A DNA stretch of 64,000 bases from the NCBI GenBank assembly GCA_947168395.1, contig CAMVLT010000001.1, positions 1-64,000 of the forward strand. Reading direction: 5' to 3'. The position numbers and the translations under genes are program-made. Position 1 is the first letter of the stretch; each line of letters opens with the position of its first letter. The notes beneath the pieces were generated by a model. The model worked only from the letters and a program-made list of their open reading frames with translations, ran no database searches and was not told the DNA's origin. The stretch comes from an uncultured Prevotellaceae bacterium. Its GTDB lineage: Bacteria; Bacteroidota; Bacteroidia; Bacteroidales; Bacteroidaceae. Shown piece by piece: positions 28,293 to 36,037 of this stretch.

Positions 28293-28691
28293 TTATACTG
28301 TGAACTGTTTCTCCCTCTGAAACTCAATGTTCTGATACAACTCCGGCTTCCCTTTCTCGCTGACAGGCAGGAAATGGAGGCGGACGCCGCGGATGTGCTT
28401 CTTGGGCTTGAAGTCCTCTGGGGCATCTACCTTGTCGCTTTCTATTTCCAGCTTCATCAGCCCCCAGTCGTCGAGACGCACCTTGTCGCCATTGCGAAGA
28501 TGACGGTTGATGACTTCCGACAGGCCAATGAGCACGGCCTCAACCGTTCCTTCCGACAAAAAGCCGTTGCGCTCCTTCACCTCCTCGATAATCTTCTTGG
28601 TGTCTAATGTCCGCTCATGCACGGCCACAGCCTTATACTTCCCAAACGTACTCAGACTCGGTTTTGTTTCTTTAACAATTTTGTACTTCAT
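28293..28691 (-). CDS. HU-family DNA-binding protein (HU-HIG type)
   Basis: A protein of 132 residues of the Bacteroidota histone-like group: MKYKIVKETKPSLSTFGKYK, then TLDTKKIIEEVKERNGFLSE, and the DNA-binding beta arm region around RNGDKVRLDDWGLMKLEIES, followed by a variable tail. Members commonly occur beside VirE-type genes near capsule loci in Bacteroides-like genomes, as here. No promoter box is visible just upstream; 24 bp separate its start from the 82-bp repeat that follows the VirE stop, so it may be read from the VirE transcript. Confidence 0.88.
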   Translation of the reverse strand: MKYKIVKETKPSLSTFGKYKAVAVHERTLDTKKIIEEVKERNGFLSEGTVEAVLIGLSEVINRHLRNGDKVRLDDWGLMKLEIESDKVDAPEDFKPKKHIRGVRLHFLPVSEKGKPELYQNIEFQREKQFTV

Positions 28692-28714
28692 ATACTATAT
28701 ATTTTTGAATAAAC

Positions 28715-28796
28715 GGTGACACGCTGACACAACCCCGATGTACAAAGGGCGTGCAGCGTTTTAAAGGGTGACACACGCTGACACAAGGGTGACACA
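28715..28796. repeat. Left 82-bp inverted repeat flanking the VirE-type gene
   Basis: It matches the reverse complement of 31088-31169 at 78 of 82 positions without gaps. It holds five GTGACAC/CTGACAC units: two at the outer end, three at the inner end, and a conserved core AACCCCGATGTACAAAGG between them. The inner end lies 6 bp from the stop codon of the VirE-type gene. Confidence 0.93.
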
Positions 28797-28802
28797 CAGC
28801 CA

Positions 28803-30869
28803 CTACTTGTTTTCTGCCACTTTATAGTATCGGCGATGCCGTCCTTCCCCTCTTGCAAAGCCATTTCTGCGCAGATAAAGACCTAAAAGGGTAACATTCG
28901 AATGGTTTGAGGGGTCCAACTTCAGGGCACTCACTATTTCCGTCGGACTCATCAGCACTTCGGCCTCACCTGAACCAGGCCTGTGGTAACGGTCTTCAAA
29001 CAGGCTCACCACATTGGGAGTCTCGTAATAGTCGACATTCTGCGCCATAATCTGCTGCTCGCGCTCACCTTTGAATGCGTACTCCTCGCCATGCTCTATT
29101 TCATAGACTATCTGCGCATACAACTGGCCATAGTCTATCTGCTTATCTCCTTGAGTATCAGTATCTATCACGTCGCTGACCTCTACAACGAGGTAGCGGC
29201 GGCTGCCGCTGTCGTCACTCAAGGGAATCAGCGAGTTGGTGGTGGCACAGAAGGCGGCATAGCGCTGGCTCTGCTCGTAAGTTGTCGAGTAGAGCTTGCG
29301 CTCCTTCACGTCAGTCCGCTGGATAAGGTGCTTCAGGAAGGCCGTTTGCGACTTCGAAATCTGGTCGTACTCGTCAATGTTGATGAGCAGGAAACGGTTG
29401 AGCGCACGTAGGGCCTCCTTTTTGTTGGCAAAGTCGATGCGGTCGATGTAGAACGGCATCAGTTCCTTCGGCAGCAGCATCCGCATGAATGTCGACTTGT
29501 GAGTGCCCTGCCCGCCAACCAGCATCAGCACCATCTGCGCACCATACATGGAGTCCATGCCACTACGCCACTGGCTCACCATCGAGCGCATCCATATCTT
29601 GAAGTTCTCACGCCAGTCAGGAGCCGTAGTCTTCACACGGTCAGCCAGCTCGCCAAGACGGTCGCGCCCGTCCCACTTTGGCAGCCGGCCAAGCCACTCA
29701 CTCACAGGGTCATAGCTGTCCGTCCGCTCAGAGACGAGCACACGCTCCAAGTCCTTGGGCCACACCTTGATACCCTCAGCTATGGCGGCATTATTGATGT
29801 CGTTGCGAGCCTCCTCGGTCAGAGGTTTCCACCAGAGCACGTAGTGATGCTTCTCCTGATACTCCAGGTCGCCAGTTACCCTGTTGCGGCGGAACATATA
29901 GCGCCTGCGCAGGAAGGCTTCGAGCAACTGCTGATGCATCAGCGACTTCTCCACAGGGTTAGCCACCCCCATCGGATGCTTCTCGTAAGCAGTATTGAAG
30001 GTGGTGCGCACCAGGATGTCCTTCCTGAAGAAAGCTCCCATGCTGATGGTCAGCGTAGTGGCAACTTCCTGGTCAACACCTGCCTTGCAACACTCCGTCG
30101 CCAACTGCATCAGGTGCATCTCAGGCTCACGCTGGCTGCCAAAGGCCATGTTGCGGCAGATGAAATTGAACTTCACGATGTCCATCTCGCGGCGAGTATA
30201 GCCTGGTATCACTTCGGCATCAAGCCCAACCTCGGCTGGCGCTTCAATCATACGTGCCGACTCTTCAGTCAGTGGCTCCACGGGCTGTTCCATCTCAATC
30301 GGCTTAGCATCAGGCTGGTAATAGACGGCAGAATCTGCCGACACATCGAAACGCTCATTGCCGTCGTGACTTATCTCGTCAGCCTTATAGCCAGTAGAGG
30401 CAAAGGCGAACTCAGCCGCCCGCTTATACGCATACTGCTGAAACAGAGCCACTTCTTCCTTTTCAGTCGGCAGTCCCCCACCCTTTAGCTGGTAAGGCAT
30501 GAGCACCTTCAGCGACTTTCCGCTGGGGCCGATGAACGACACGAGTGTCTGCTCCCACAGGTTCACCTCCTTGCGAAGCTGCTCTAATGCCGCAAGTCCA
30601 CCACCGACGTGAAACGACAGCAGCACAAGCCCCGTATAGACACCCTTTTCGCCCTGTGCAGGCAGTATCTTCGGCAGATAGTCTGCCGCAATGCCGCCAC
30701 TGGCCATGCCTATGGCCGTCGGCACCTCACAGAGTCCCCTCACGGCATCCACCCGCCCCTGGTATTTGCCCTGACGAATCCAGGAACAGACCTCGCTGAG
30801 CGTTACATACTTCTCACGCCATACGTTGCGATAGAGATATTTCATCAATAGTTTTACGTTGCTTTCCAT
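28803..30869 (-). CDS. VirE-type primase/helicase-like protein (BT4734-like N-terminus, DUF3874-like C-terminus)
   Basis: A protein of 688 residues. The N-terminal third (RVDAVRGLCEVPTAIGMASG, then GLVLLSFHVGG) resembles the BT4734-like VirE_N domain. The middle third has PVSEWLGRLPKWDGRDRLGE, the P-loop LVGGQGTHKSTFMRML (near 450), Walker B FLLINIDEYDQ (near 498) and FCATTNSLIPLSDDSGSRRY, all marks of the virulence-associated E / plasmid-primase ATPase family. The C-terminus fits DUF3874. Such proteins are related to replication proteins of phages and islands. A GTG start at 30896 is possible, but ATG at 30869 (MESNVKLLM) is preferred. It is flanked by 82-bp inverted repeats. Confidence 0.88.
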   Translation of the reverse strand: MESNVKLLMKYLYRNVWREKYVTLSEVCSWIRQGKYQGRVDAVRGLCEVPTAIGMASGGIAADYLPKILPAQGEKGVYTGLVLLSFHVGGGLAALEQLRKEVNLWEQTLVSFIGPSGKSLKVLMPYQLKGGGLPTEKEEVALFQQYAYKRAAEFAFASTGYKADEISHDGNERFDVSADSAVYYQPDAKPIEMEQPVEPLTEESARMIEAPAEVGLDAEVIPGYTRREMDIVKFNFICRNMAFGSQREPEMHLMQLATECCKAGVDQEVATTLTISMGAFFRKDILVRTTFNTAYEKHPMGVANPVEKSLMHQQLLEAFLRRRYMFRRNRVTGDLEYQEKHHYVLWWKPLTEEARNDINNAAIAEGIKVWPKDLERVLVSERTDSYDPVSEWLGRLPKWDGRDRLGELADRVKTTAPDWRENFKIWMRSMVSQWRSGMDSMYGAQMVLMLVGGQGTHKSTFMRMLLPKELMPFYIDRIDFANKKEALRALNRFLLINIDEYDQISKSQTAFLKHLIQRTDVKERKLYSTTYEQSQRYAAFCATTNSLIPLSDDSGSRRYLVVEVSDVIDTDTQGDKQIDYGQLYAQIVYEIEHGEEYAFKGEREQQIMAQNVDYYETPNVVSLFEDRYHRPGSGEAEVLMSPTEIVSALKLDPSNHSNVTLLGLYLRRNGFARGEGRHRRYYKVAENK

Positions 30870-30928
30870 ACGACTAAAGTTAATCAATCCATACACCTAA
30901 ACAGCAAAAACCATGCCAAACACCACTA

Positions 30929-31009
30929 AATTCTCGAGAGAATTGCAGCCTTACCCACCGACTTACCTGCACTTTACCCTACCCAAACTCTCAAATTCTC
31001 TCGAGAATT
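30929..31009. repeat. Inverted pair of 16-bp near-palindromes upstream of the VirE-type gene
   Basis: AATTCTCGAGAGAATT (30929-30944) and AATTCTCTCGAGAATT (30994-31009) are exact reverse complements, 49 bp apart. Each is itself almost palindromic around CTCGAG. They lie 60-140 bp upstream of the start codon, inside the 82-bp-repeat-bounded element, and look like an operator pair or part of an origin. The rest of the gap 30870-31087 shows no gene. Confidence 0.8.
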
Positions 31010-31087
31010 CAGGGGTTTACCTACCTTAAACCCTCGCTTCGAACAGCCTTTCACCTGACTTTAGACGGCCCTAACCCTCACTGACGA

Positions 31088-31169
31088 TGTGTCACCCTTG
31101 TGTCACCCTGTGTCACCCTCTAAAACGTTGCACGCCCTTTGTACATCGGGGTTGTGTCAGCGTGTCACC
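31088..31169. repeat. Right 82-bp inverted repeat flanking the VirE-type gene
   Basis: Reverse complement of 28715-28796 with 4 mismatches. GTGTCACCC units start at 31089, 31100, 31110 and 31162, with a related TGTGTCAG at 31153, so the three inner units are 10-11 bp apart, close to one helical turn. It lies 37 bp from the end of the next glycosyltransferase gene. Confidence 0.93.
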
Positions 31170-31206
31170 CTTTGTCGTGAAAAAAACAAGTATGAACACC
31201 TGATAC

Positions 31207-32250
31207 TTACCGCCCAACAATAACTTCCAGCATCTCTGTGATGTCGTCAACTACACGCCGATAGTTGCGAAAGACAGGATTCTTGAAGATGCTGCTGATG
31301 AAGGAGTTTTCCTGACGGAAAAACAAATAGAGTGACTTCTGCCCGTCGTTCTTCGTCTGCGTCAGCAAACGGGAACGGACACTATCGAGTTCACGTCTCA
31401 CCTGGCTATTGACCGCATACTCCTCTATCAGCCGGTTTGCATGAGTCAGCAAGCCATAGACGAAAAGCTGATGCGCCTGATAGTAGCCATTGTCCGAACT
31501 CTCAGGACGTGGTGCCTTGTCGAGCAGGTTCTCACAAGTGGTCGTATAGCTGGCTAAGAACATATTCACCCATTTCAGCGTCTGCCCAATGGCACCAGTC
31601 TCACGCCTACCATACTCGTAAGTGATGTCGGGCAGCAAGACAACAGACGAAATGTTAGAGAACAACGTGAAAGTCCACTGAATATCGCCATACTCCATTC
31701 TCTCGTCAAATGTTATCAGATTGGCAGTCAGCACCTCTCTGCGGACGAGCTTGTTGTTAGCATAAAGGTATAAATGATTGCGCAGCAACTCGTGGCATAT
31801 CACGTCGCCCTTGCCTCGAAGAGCCAAGGCACTGTCGAGCGTACTAAACAAATTGCGCTGGAGGCAGACGTTATAGACATTGCCGGCAATGACATCAACA
31901 TCCCAATGGCGCATCAAGTTCACCATGTAGGTATCAATACAACCATTACGCAACTGGTCCACACCATTGACAAACATCACATAGTAGCCTTGGGCGCGAT
32001 GCAGCCCCGTATTGCGGGTTCGCGAAAGCCCGTGATGGGTCTGATGACGATAAATACGGAACACAATATTTCCCTTATACCCACCTACCCTCCTGCGGAT
32101 AATCCCCAAGGTATCATCAGTTGAGCAGTCGTCAACCACTATGCACTCTATCTGCATGTCGGCATTCTCCTGAGCTATGATGGAGTCAAGGCACTGGAGA
32201 ATGCTCTTCTCATGGTTATAAGCTGACAACACAATGGATATGTATATCAT
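31207..32250 (-). CDS. Glycosyltransferase family 2
   Basis: A protein of 347 residues beginning MIYISIVLSAYNHEKSILQC. GT-A motifs are ECIVVDDCSTDDT and GLSRTRNTGLHRAQGYYVMF. The usual D-x-D-D is replaced by VNGVDQ, so the metal site may differ. The C-terminal half is helical. A TTG codon at 32259 could extend it by three residues, but ATG at 32250 fits the consensus promoter better. It lies between the VirE element and an acyltransferase gene, with no close partner gene. Confidence 0.86.
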   Translation of the reverse strand: MIYISIVLSAYNHEKSILQCLDSIIAQENADMQIECIVVDDCSTDDTLGIIRRRVGGYKGNIVFRIYRHQTHHGLSRTRNTGLHRAQGYYVMFVNGVDQLRNGCIDTYMVNLMRHWDVDVIAGNVYNVCLQRNLFSTLDSALALRGKGDVICHELLRNHLYLYANNKLVRREVLTANLITFDERMEYGDIQWTFTLFSNISSVVLLPDITYEYGRRETGAIGQTLKWVNMFLASYTTTCENLLDKAPRPESSDNGYYQAHQLFVYGLLTHANRLIEEYAVNSQVRRELDSVRSRLLTQTKNDGQKSLYLFFRQENSFISSIFKNPVFRNYRRVVDDITEMLEVIVGR

Positions 32251-32271
32251 TCTGCTCAATTATTTAGCGCA

Positions 32272-32303
32272 CAAAGATAGTCATTTATGGCGATATGTAC
32301 AAA
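32272..32303 (-). promoter_or_regulatory. Promoter of the GT2 gene
   Basis: Minus strand: TTTG (32300-32303), 20 bp, TATCTTTG (32272-32279), a full consensus match. It shows that this GT2 gene is not simply part of a longer upstream unit. Confidence 0.8.
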
Positions 32304-32338
32304 CCATTTTGCATTTTTTATCTGTAGAATGGCTGCAT

Positions 32339-33364
32339 TTAATGCTTATCAGCGTATTTTACGCCAAACAAGTAGTGTCCTAAGAAGGGACTTAGGCGAA
32401 TGACATAGCTGGCCAGCAGACTGAGGGCAAGCACCACCAAGGCCAAAGCCATAGCAACCAGGAACTCCAACAGCCGGCTATCGTAGGCAGCCAACTGTTC
32501 ACCGTATGGCAACAGGAAACGTGGCAGGAAGAAGTAGTGCAACAGATATATATCTAATGTACGCGTACCTATATATATTAAAGGGGAATAAGAGGTACGA
32601 GGTAAGAGGCGGGAAGAGTACAGCAAGCGGAAAAGGGTGAACACCATAAACATACCCAAGATGCCACCCACATTAAACCGCAGATACTCTAACACTGGAC
32701 TTGCAGGATGATCAGTTGAGGCTATGGCAAAGAAACCTATGGTAATCGTCAAAATAACCCACGTCTTATCTGTAAACAGGATAAAGCGGTCAAAATAACG
32801 CCGCACCATCGCACCAATGAAGAAAAATAGGAAGTAGCGCCACAAGGGGAAACTCAGGAAGCCCAGCACATCGGTAATAGCCAGACTACCCACCAGATGG
32901 TTATGGGGCGACGACAGGAACTGATGACGGACAGCGTCGTAACTAAAAGCCGCCACTGACAGCACCAACGTCAGCACCCCACTCCACCAACGACCAGTTC
33001 GCTCGAAAAGCATATAAATCACAAAGAACTCGAAGAGTGCAAAAGTAAACCAATAGCCACCCTTCAGCGTGCCTAACTGGTGAAAGAATTCTGGTGGAGG
33101 TGCCAGCAACAGCAGGAAAATGAACGTAGGCACTATCTGCACCATGAACTTATGCTGCACATTGGGCAGGAACGGACGGCTGGCAACTGGCTCGAACAGC
33201 CAGCCGCTGATGAAGAAAAAGCAAGGCAGGCGAAACAGGAAGAAGATACGGTTGAACCCCATCGTGGAATCACCTAAACAGAAGTGGCAGATATGGGAAA
33301 AGACCACGAGAATCATGGTGAATCCCCGCATCGCATCGATATATTCTATTCTTTGTCTTGCCAT
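32339..33364 (-). CDS. Acyltransferase family 3 membrane protein
   Basis: A protein of 341 residues with about ten membrane helices. It opens QRIEYIDAMRGFTMILVVFS, with the Asp-Ala-x-Arg-Gly motif of family 3 acyltransferases, and the His near residue 25 is in FSHICHF. It is expected to transfer an acetyl or other acyl group to a lipid-linked or polymer sugar. The minus-strand box TACTTTTG (33373-33380) ends only 8 bp from the start codon. It is divergent from a second acyltransferase gene. Confidence 0.87.
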   Translation of the reverse strand: MARQRIEYIDAMRGFTMILVVFSHICHFCLGDSTMGFNRIFFLFRLPCFFFISGWLFEPVASRPFLPNVQHKFMVQIVPTFIFLLLLAPPPEFFHQLGTLKGGYWFTFALFEFFVIYMLFERTGRWWSGVLTLVLSVAAFSYDAVRHQFLSSPHNHLVGSLAITDVLGFLSFPLWRYFLFFFIGAMVRRYFDRFILFTDKTWVILTITIGFFAIASTDHPASPVLEYLRFNVGGILGMFMVFTLFRLLYSSRLLPRTSYSPLIYIGTRTLDIYLLHYFFLPRFLLPYGEQLAAYDSRLLEFLVAMALALVVLALSLLASYVIRLSPFLGHYLFGVKYADKH

Positions 33365-33422
33365 ATCTGCTGCAAAAGTAACAAAAAAAGCTGGAACTCT
33401 TGGCTGTTTGAGCAGAAAATAT

Positions 33423-33430
33423 TACTTTTG
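33423..33430 (+). promoter_or_regulatory. -7 box next to the start codon of the second acyltransferase gene
   Basis: TACTTTTG ends 4 bp before the ATG at 33435; a TTGG at 33400-33403 is 19 bp upstream. Transcription would begin at or next to the start codon. Confidence 0.5.
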
Positions 33431-33434
33431 CAAT

Positions 33435-34463
33435 ATGAAAGAGCGTATCAACTGGATTGACTGGGCGAAAGCACTGGCAGCTTGCACGGTAGTCTTTTGC
33501 CATTTGCCACAATCACAGGAGTGGTTCTACTACCGCTATCTGCAGGCGGTCATCATCGTCATATTCTTCTTCATCTCCGGCTATCTGAAAAAAGACCGTG
33601 GAAGTGACAAGGAGAATTGGCGGAAATACTGTTACGGGCTTATACTTCCTTATATTATATACAATGCCATCATCTATCCGTACTGGCTGTTGAAATACTA
33701 TCTTGCCAATGGTAATATGCCAGACTTCTTCGCAGCCATGCGCCCCATCATTGGAACAATACTGCTACAACATGAAAATGCTTTCGCAGAGCCATTGGAC
33801 GGGCCGCTGTGGTATCTGCCAGCCATCCTCATCATGCACGTCACCATTGACCTATGCCGAAAAACGAGGCATCAACACCCCATCATGATTACACTCTGTA
33901 TAGTTTCCTTCGTCCTCTACGCTGCTAATAAATACTGGTACTTCGCCCCCAACCTAACCCCAATGGGACTGATGCGCAATCTACCTTATTATTATATAGG
34001 ATACATCATGGGGCAGCGCCAACTCTTTAGAGAGACTAAACCTTGGCTCGATTTCGTTGGCTGCATCTCATGTTTATCCGTCAGCATCCTACTATTTGTC
34101 TGGCATCTGCATGCTTTTTTCACAGGCCAGCATCTGTTGCATATCATCCTGTTCTACCCCGTCAACGTCACATTCCTATTTGGCGTACTATATGGCTGCA
34201 AAATCTTAAACAATTTTCGTTCAGCTATCATCACCAACCTCTCCATTGGCACTTTAGCGATTATAGGTCTCCACATTGTCCTCATCACCATCGCCAACTT
34301 TATCTTTGAGCATCTGTTCCATATCAACGGCACCATCTGCTATCAGTGGTATGAGGCCATACCGCTGGCTATCCTCATAACAGCCCTGCTCTATCCCGTC
34401 ATTCTACTTGGTAAACATCATTTTCCTGCACTTTTAGGAAGATTTAGCCATCAAATAATTTGA
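33435..34463 (+). CDS. Acyltransferase family 3 membrane protein
   Basis: A protein of 342 residues with about ten helices. It opens RINWIDWAKALAACTVVFCH with the family His at the end of helix 1, and ISGYLKKDRG follows helix 2. It resembles the protein at 23341-24321 (both have W-x-D-W-x-K near the start) more than its divergent neighbour. A long upstream in-frame extension to 33120 overlaps the neighbouring gene antisense and the promoter, and is rejected. A TACTTTTG box stands 4 bp before the ATG. Confidence 0.86.
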   Translation: MKERINWIDWAKALAACTVVFCHLPQSQEWFYYRYLQAVIIVIFFFISGYLKKDRGSDKENWRKYCYGLILPYIIYNAIIYPYWLLKYYLANGNMPDFFAAMRPIIGTILLQHENAFAEPLDGPLWYLPAILIMHVTIDLCRKTRHQHPIMITLCIVSFVLYAANKYWYFAPNLTPMGLMRNLPYYYIGYIMGQRQLFRETKPWLDFVGCISCLSVSILLFVWHLHAFFTGQHLLHIILFYPVNVTFLFGVLYGCKILNNFRSAIITNLSIGTLAIIGLHIVLITIANFIFEHLFHINGTICYQWYEAIPLAILITALLYPVILLGKHHFPALLGRFSHQII

Positions 34464-34489
34464 TTATTCAATAATCTTTTATATCTTTG
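34459..34489 (+). promoter_or_regulatory. Promoter of the GT2 gene at 34531
   Basis: TTTG (34459-34462), 19 bp, TATCTTTG (34482-34489), a full consensus match. It overlaps the end of the acyltransferase gene. Its spacer starts GATTATTCA, as in the promoter at 24366. Confidence 0.8.
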
Positions 34490-34530
34490 CACCATAAAAA
34501 CAACTAAGGATCAATATTCAGTAAGCCATC

Positions 34531-35571
34531 ATGACTAAACTATCTATCATAGTTCCTGTCTACAACGTAGAAGAATATATTCGGCCTTGCATTGAAAGCA
34601 TTTTCAGACAAGGCTTGGATGACTCGGACTTTGAAGTCATTATTGTCAATGATGGCACTGAAGACAGAAGTATGGAAGTGATTGCCGATATCATTGGCAA
34701 TCACGATAATGTCACGGTCATCAATCAGGAGAACCAAGGGTTGTCCGCAGCACGCAACAACGGCATTGCAGTAGCCAAAGGAGAGTATATCCTCATGCCC
34801 GACTCAGATGACTTGCTAATAGAAAACAGTGTTCCCTCACTATTAAAGCTAGCACTCGAAACAAATGCAGACATCGTTGTTGCAAACTTTCTGAAAATGG
34901 ACAATGATGAGATTGCCAACTACAAACATCATCCACAAGACAATATTACGACCAGAAAGTTGACAGGTGAGCAATTATTCATAGAGGAACTTAATCCACG
35001 TGAGTGTTACGTATGGCGTAGCCTTTTCAGAAAAGATTTCCTTACAAGCAACCACATTTCTTTTTACCCACGTATCAAGTTTCAAGACGTACCATTCACA
35101 CATGAATGTTATCTTAAAGCAAAAAAGTGCATTAGAACTTCCCAACTGCTGAATATCTACAGACAAAGAGCAGGGTCAGCAACAGCTTATTTCAATTTAT
35201 ATAAATCATACGATTTCGGCATTGCTATTGTCAAGACATGGCAACTGGTAAGTTTATGCCATACTCCTCAGCTCCTTAAGAAGTTCAAAAACGGCATGTT
35301 CACACTACTGACGATGGTCATTTATCTCATTTCGCAAGATGAATGCCCATTTACCGAGAAGAGGAGGACATTAAGATTCATAAAAGAACTGGCTCCTGAC
35401 ATGACATTCAATGACAATACCAAGCAAAGAATTTACTCTTTCTTCTTCCGGCATTTCCCTATGTTGCTTGTATATCTTAGATATCTCTACGGTAAAATTA
35501 TTGAAGACTTCATTCGTCCAACATATAGACAATTCATTAAGCCACAAAAAGAAAACAATGGAAACGACTAA
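34531..35571 (+). CDS. Glycosyltransferase family 2
   Basis: A protein of 346 residues. SIIVPVYNVEEYIRPCIESI, VIIVNDGTEDRS, QGLSAARNNGIAVAKGEYIL and MPDSDD give a complete GT2 domain with the metal-binding Asp residues. The C-terminal 120 residues are basic and helical, ending KPQKENNGND. With its own consensus promoter (34459-34489) and strong terminator (35601-35646), it forms a self-contained one-gene unit, which suggests it was moved as a cassette. Confidence 0.92.
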   Translation: MTKLSIIVPVYNVEEYIRPCIESIFRQGLDDSDFEVIIVNDGTEDRSMEVIADIIGNHDNVTVINQENQGLSAARNNGIAVAKGEYILMPDSDDLLIENSVPSLLKLALETNADIVVANFLKMDNDEIANYKHHPQDNITTRKLTGEQLFIEELNPRECYVWRSLFRKDFLTSNHISFYPRIKFQDVPFTHECYLKAKKCIRTSQLLNIYRQRAGSATAYFNLYKSYDFGIAIVKTWQLVSLCHTPQLLKKFKNGMFTLLTMVIYLISQDECPFTEKRRTLRFIKELAPDMTFNDNTKQRIYSFFFRHFPMLLVYLRYLYGKIIEDFIRPTYRQFIKPQKENNGND

Positions 35572-35600
35572 CTCTGCACAGAAATAATTTTAAATACATC

Positions 35601-35646
35601 TAAAGAGGTCTTCGTGTGGCCTCATGGCCATATGAAGACCTCTTTA
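35601..35646 (+). terminator. Long hairpin terminator after the GT2 gene
   Basis: Outer stem of 13 bp (35601-35613 with 35634-35646, core AGAGGTCTTC/GAAGACCTCT) and an inner TGGCC/GGCCA stem. It is flanked by A and T runs on both sides, so it could act in both directions. Confidence 0.85.
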
Positions 35647-35678
35647 GTTATACCATCCTCTGACCTGCGAGTTTATCT

Positions 35679-35888
35679 CTAGACACTTGACAGCGAACCG
35701 ACAATCTCGCCGTACTGATAGCCAAATGATATACAGCGAAGACCCAGCACTTTGTCGATAATGGGGCCGACGTAACGGGAAAATTGTTTTCTCACATAAA
35801 ATATTCTTCCAAAAGGAGTGATTTTCTCAGATTTTATGCTTACCTTTGCAACGTCATTGAAGATTTTGCTTGTCTTTAAAACGCAGCA
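35679..35888 (-). pseudogene. N-terminal relic of an IS1380-type transposase
   Basis: The minus strand encodes 69 codons ending in a stop: VSIKSEKITPFGRIFYV, then QFSRYVGPIIDKVLGLRC and FGYQYGEIVGSL. This pattern (SEKITPFGG..., FGYxYxEI) is the N-terminus of IS1380 transposases as I recall it. No start codon is present, and homology ends at a stop after GSLSSV; about 80% of a normal transposase is missing. The remainder of the gap (35889-36037) holds TCCTGAGC/GCTCAGGA (35921-35928, 35967-35974), an 8-bp inverted pair of unknown origin, and no gene. Confidence 0.75.
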
Positions 35889-36037
35889 CTAAGGTAAGTG
35901 AAAAATCTGACATGGCCAAATCCTGAGCCGCTCGACTCTGCCGCTTGCCTCGCAAGAACTTTTTTTGCTCAGGAACTTATAAAAAAGTTTAACTAAAGCG
36001 CTGCGGAATTTAGGGAAAGTTATTCCAACATTAAGAA

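Larger units (their letters stand above)
28715..31169. mobile_element. Inverted-repeat-bounded element carrying a VirE-type gene
   Basis: Two 82-bp inverted repeats enclose one gene on 2455 bp. There is no transposase and no obvious target duplication at the outer edges. The element interrupts a run of glycosyltransferase genes. It could be an integrated replicon remnant, a satellite or an invertible segment. The boundaries are defined only by the repeats. Confidence 0.45.

Noticed and set aside
29499..30488. Long plus-strand frame across the VirE-type gene
   Set aside because: Antisense to well-conserved Walker motifs on the other strand.
31088..31169. Integron or CRISPR-type array in the GTGTCAC repeats
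   Set aside because: Units are only 10-11 bp apart with no spacer-length DNA, and no cas or integrase gene is near.
28715..31169. Insertion sequence
   Set aside because: No transposase gene and no target duplication seen at the outer edges; the gene inside is a primase/helicase type.
31207..32250. Second pseudo-glycosyltransferase
   Set aside because: The DXD region reads NGVD rather than DSDD, but one Asp remains and such variants occur among GT2 enzymes, so loss of activity is not supported.
33120..33434. N-terminal extension of the second acyltransferase
   Set aside because: It is antisense to the neighbouring acyltransferase gene and lies upstream of the promoter box.
35841..35848. TACCTTTG read as a promoter for the GT4 gene at 36038
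   Set aside because: It is the complement of codons of the IS1380-type relic (VAKV region), and there is no -33 box at the right distance.
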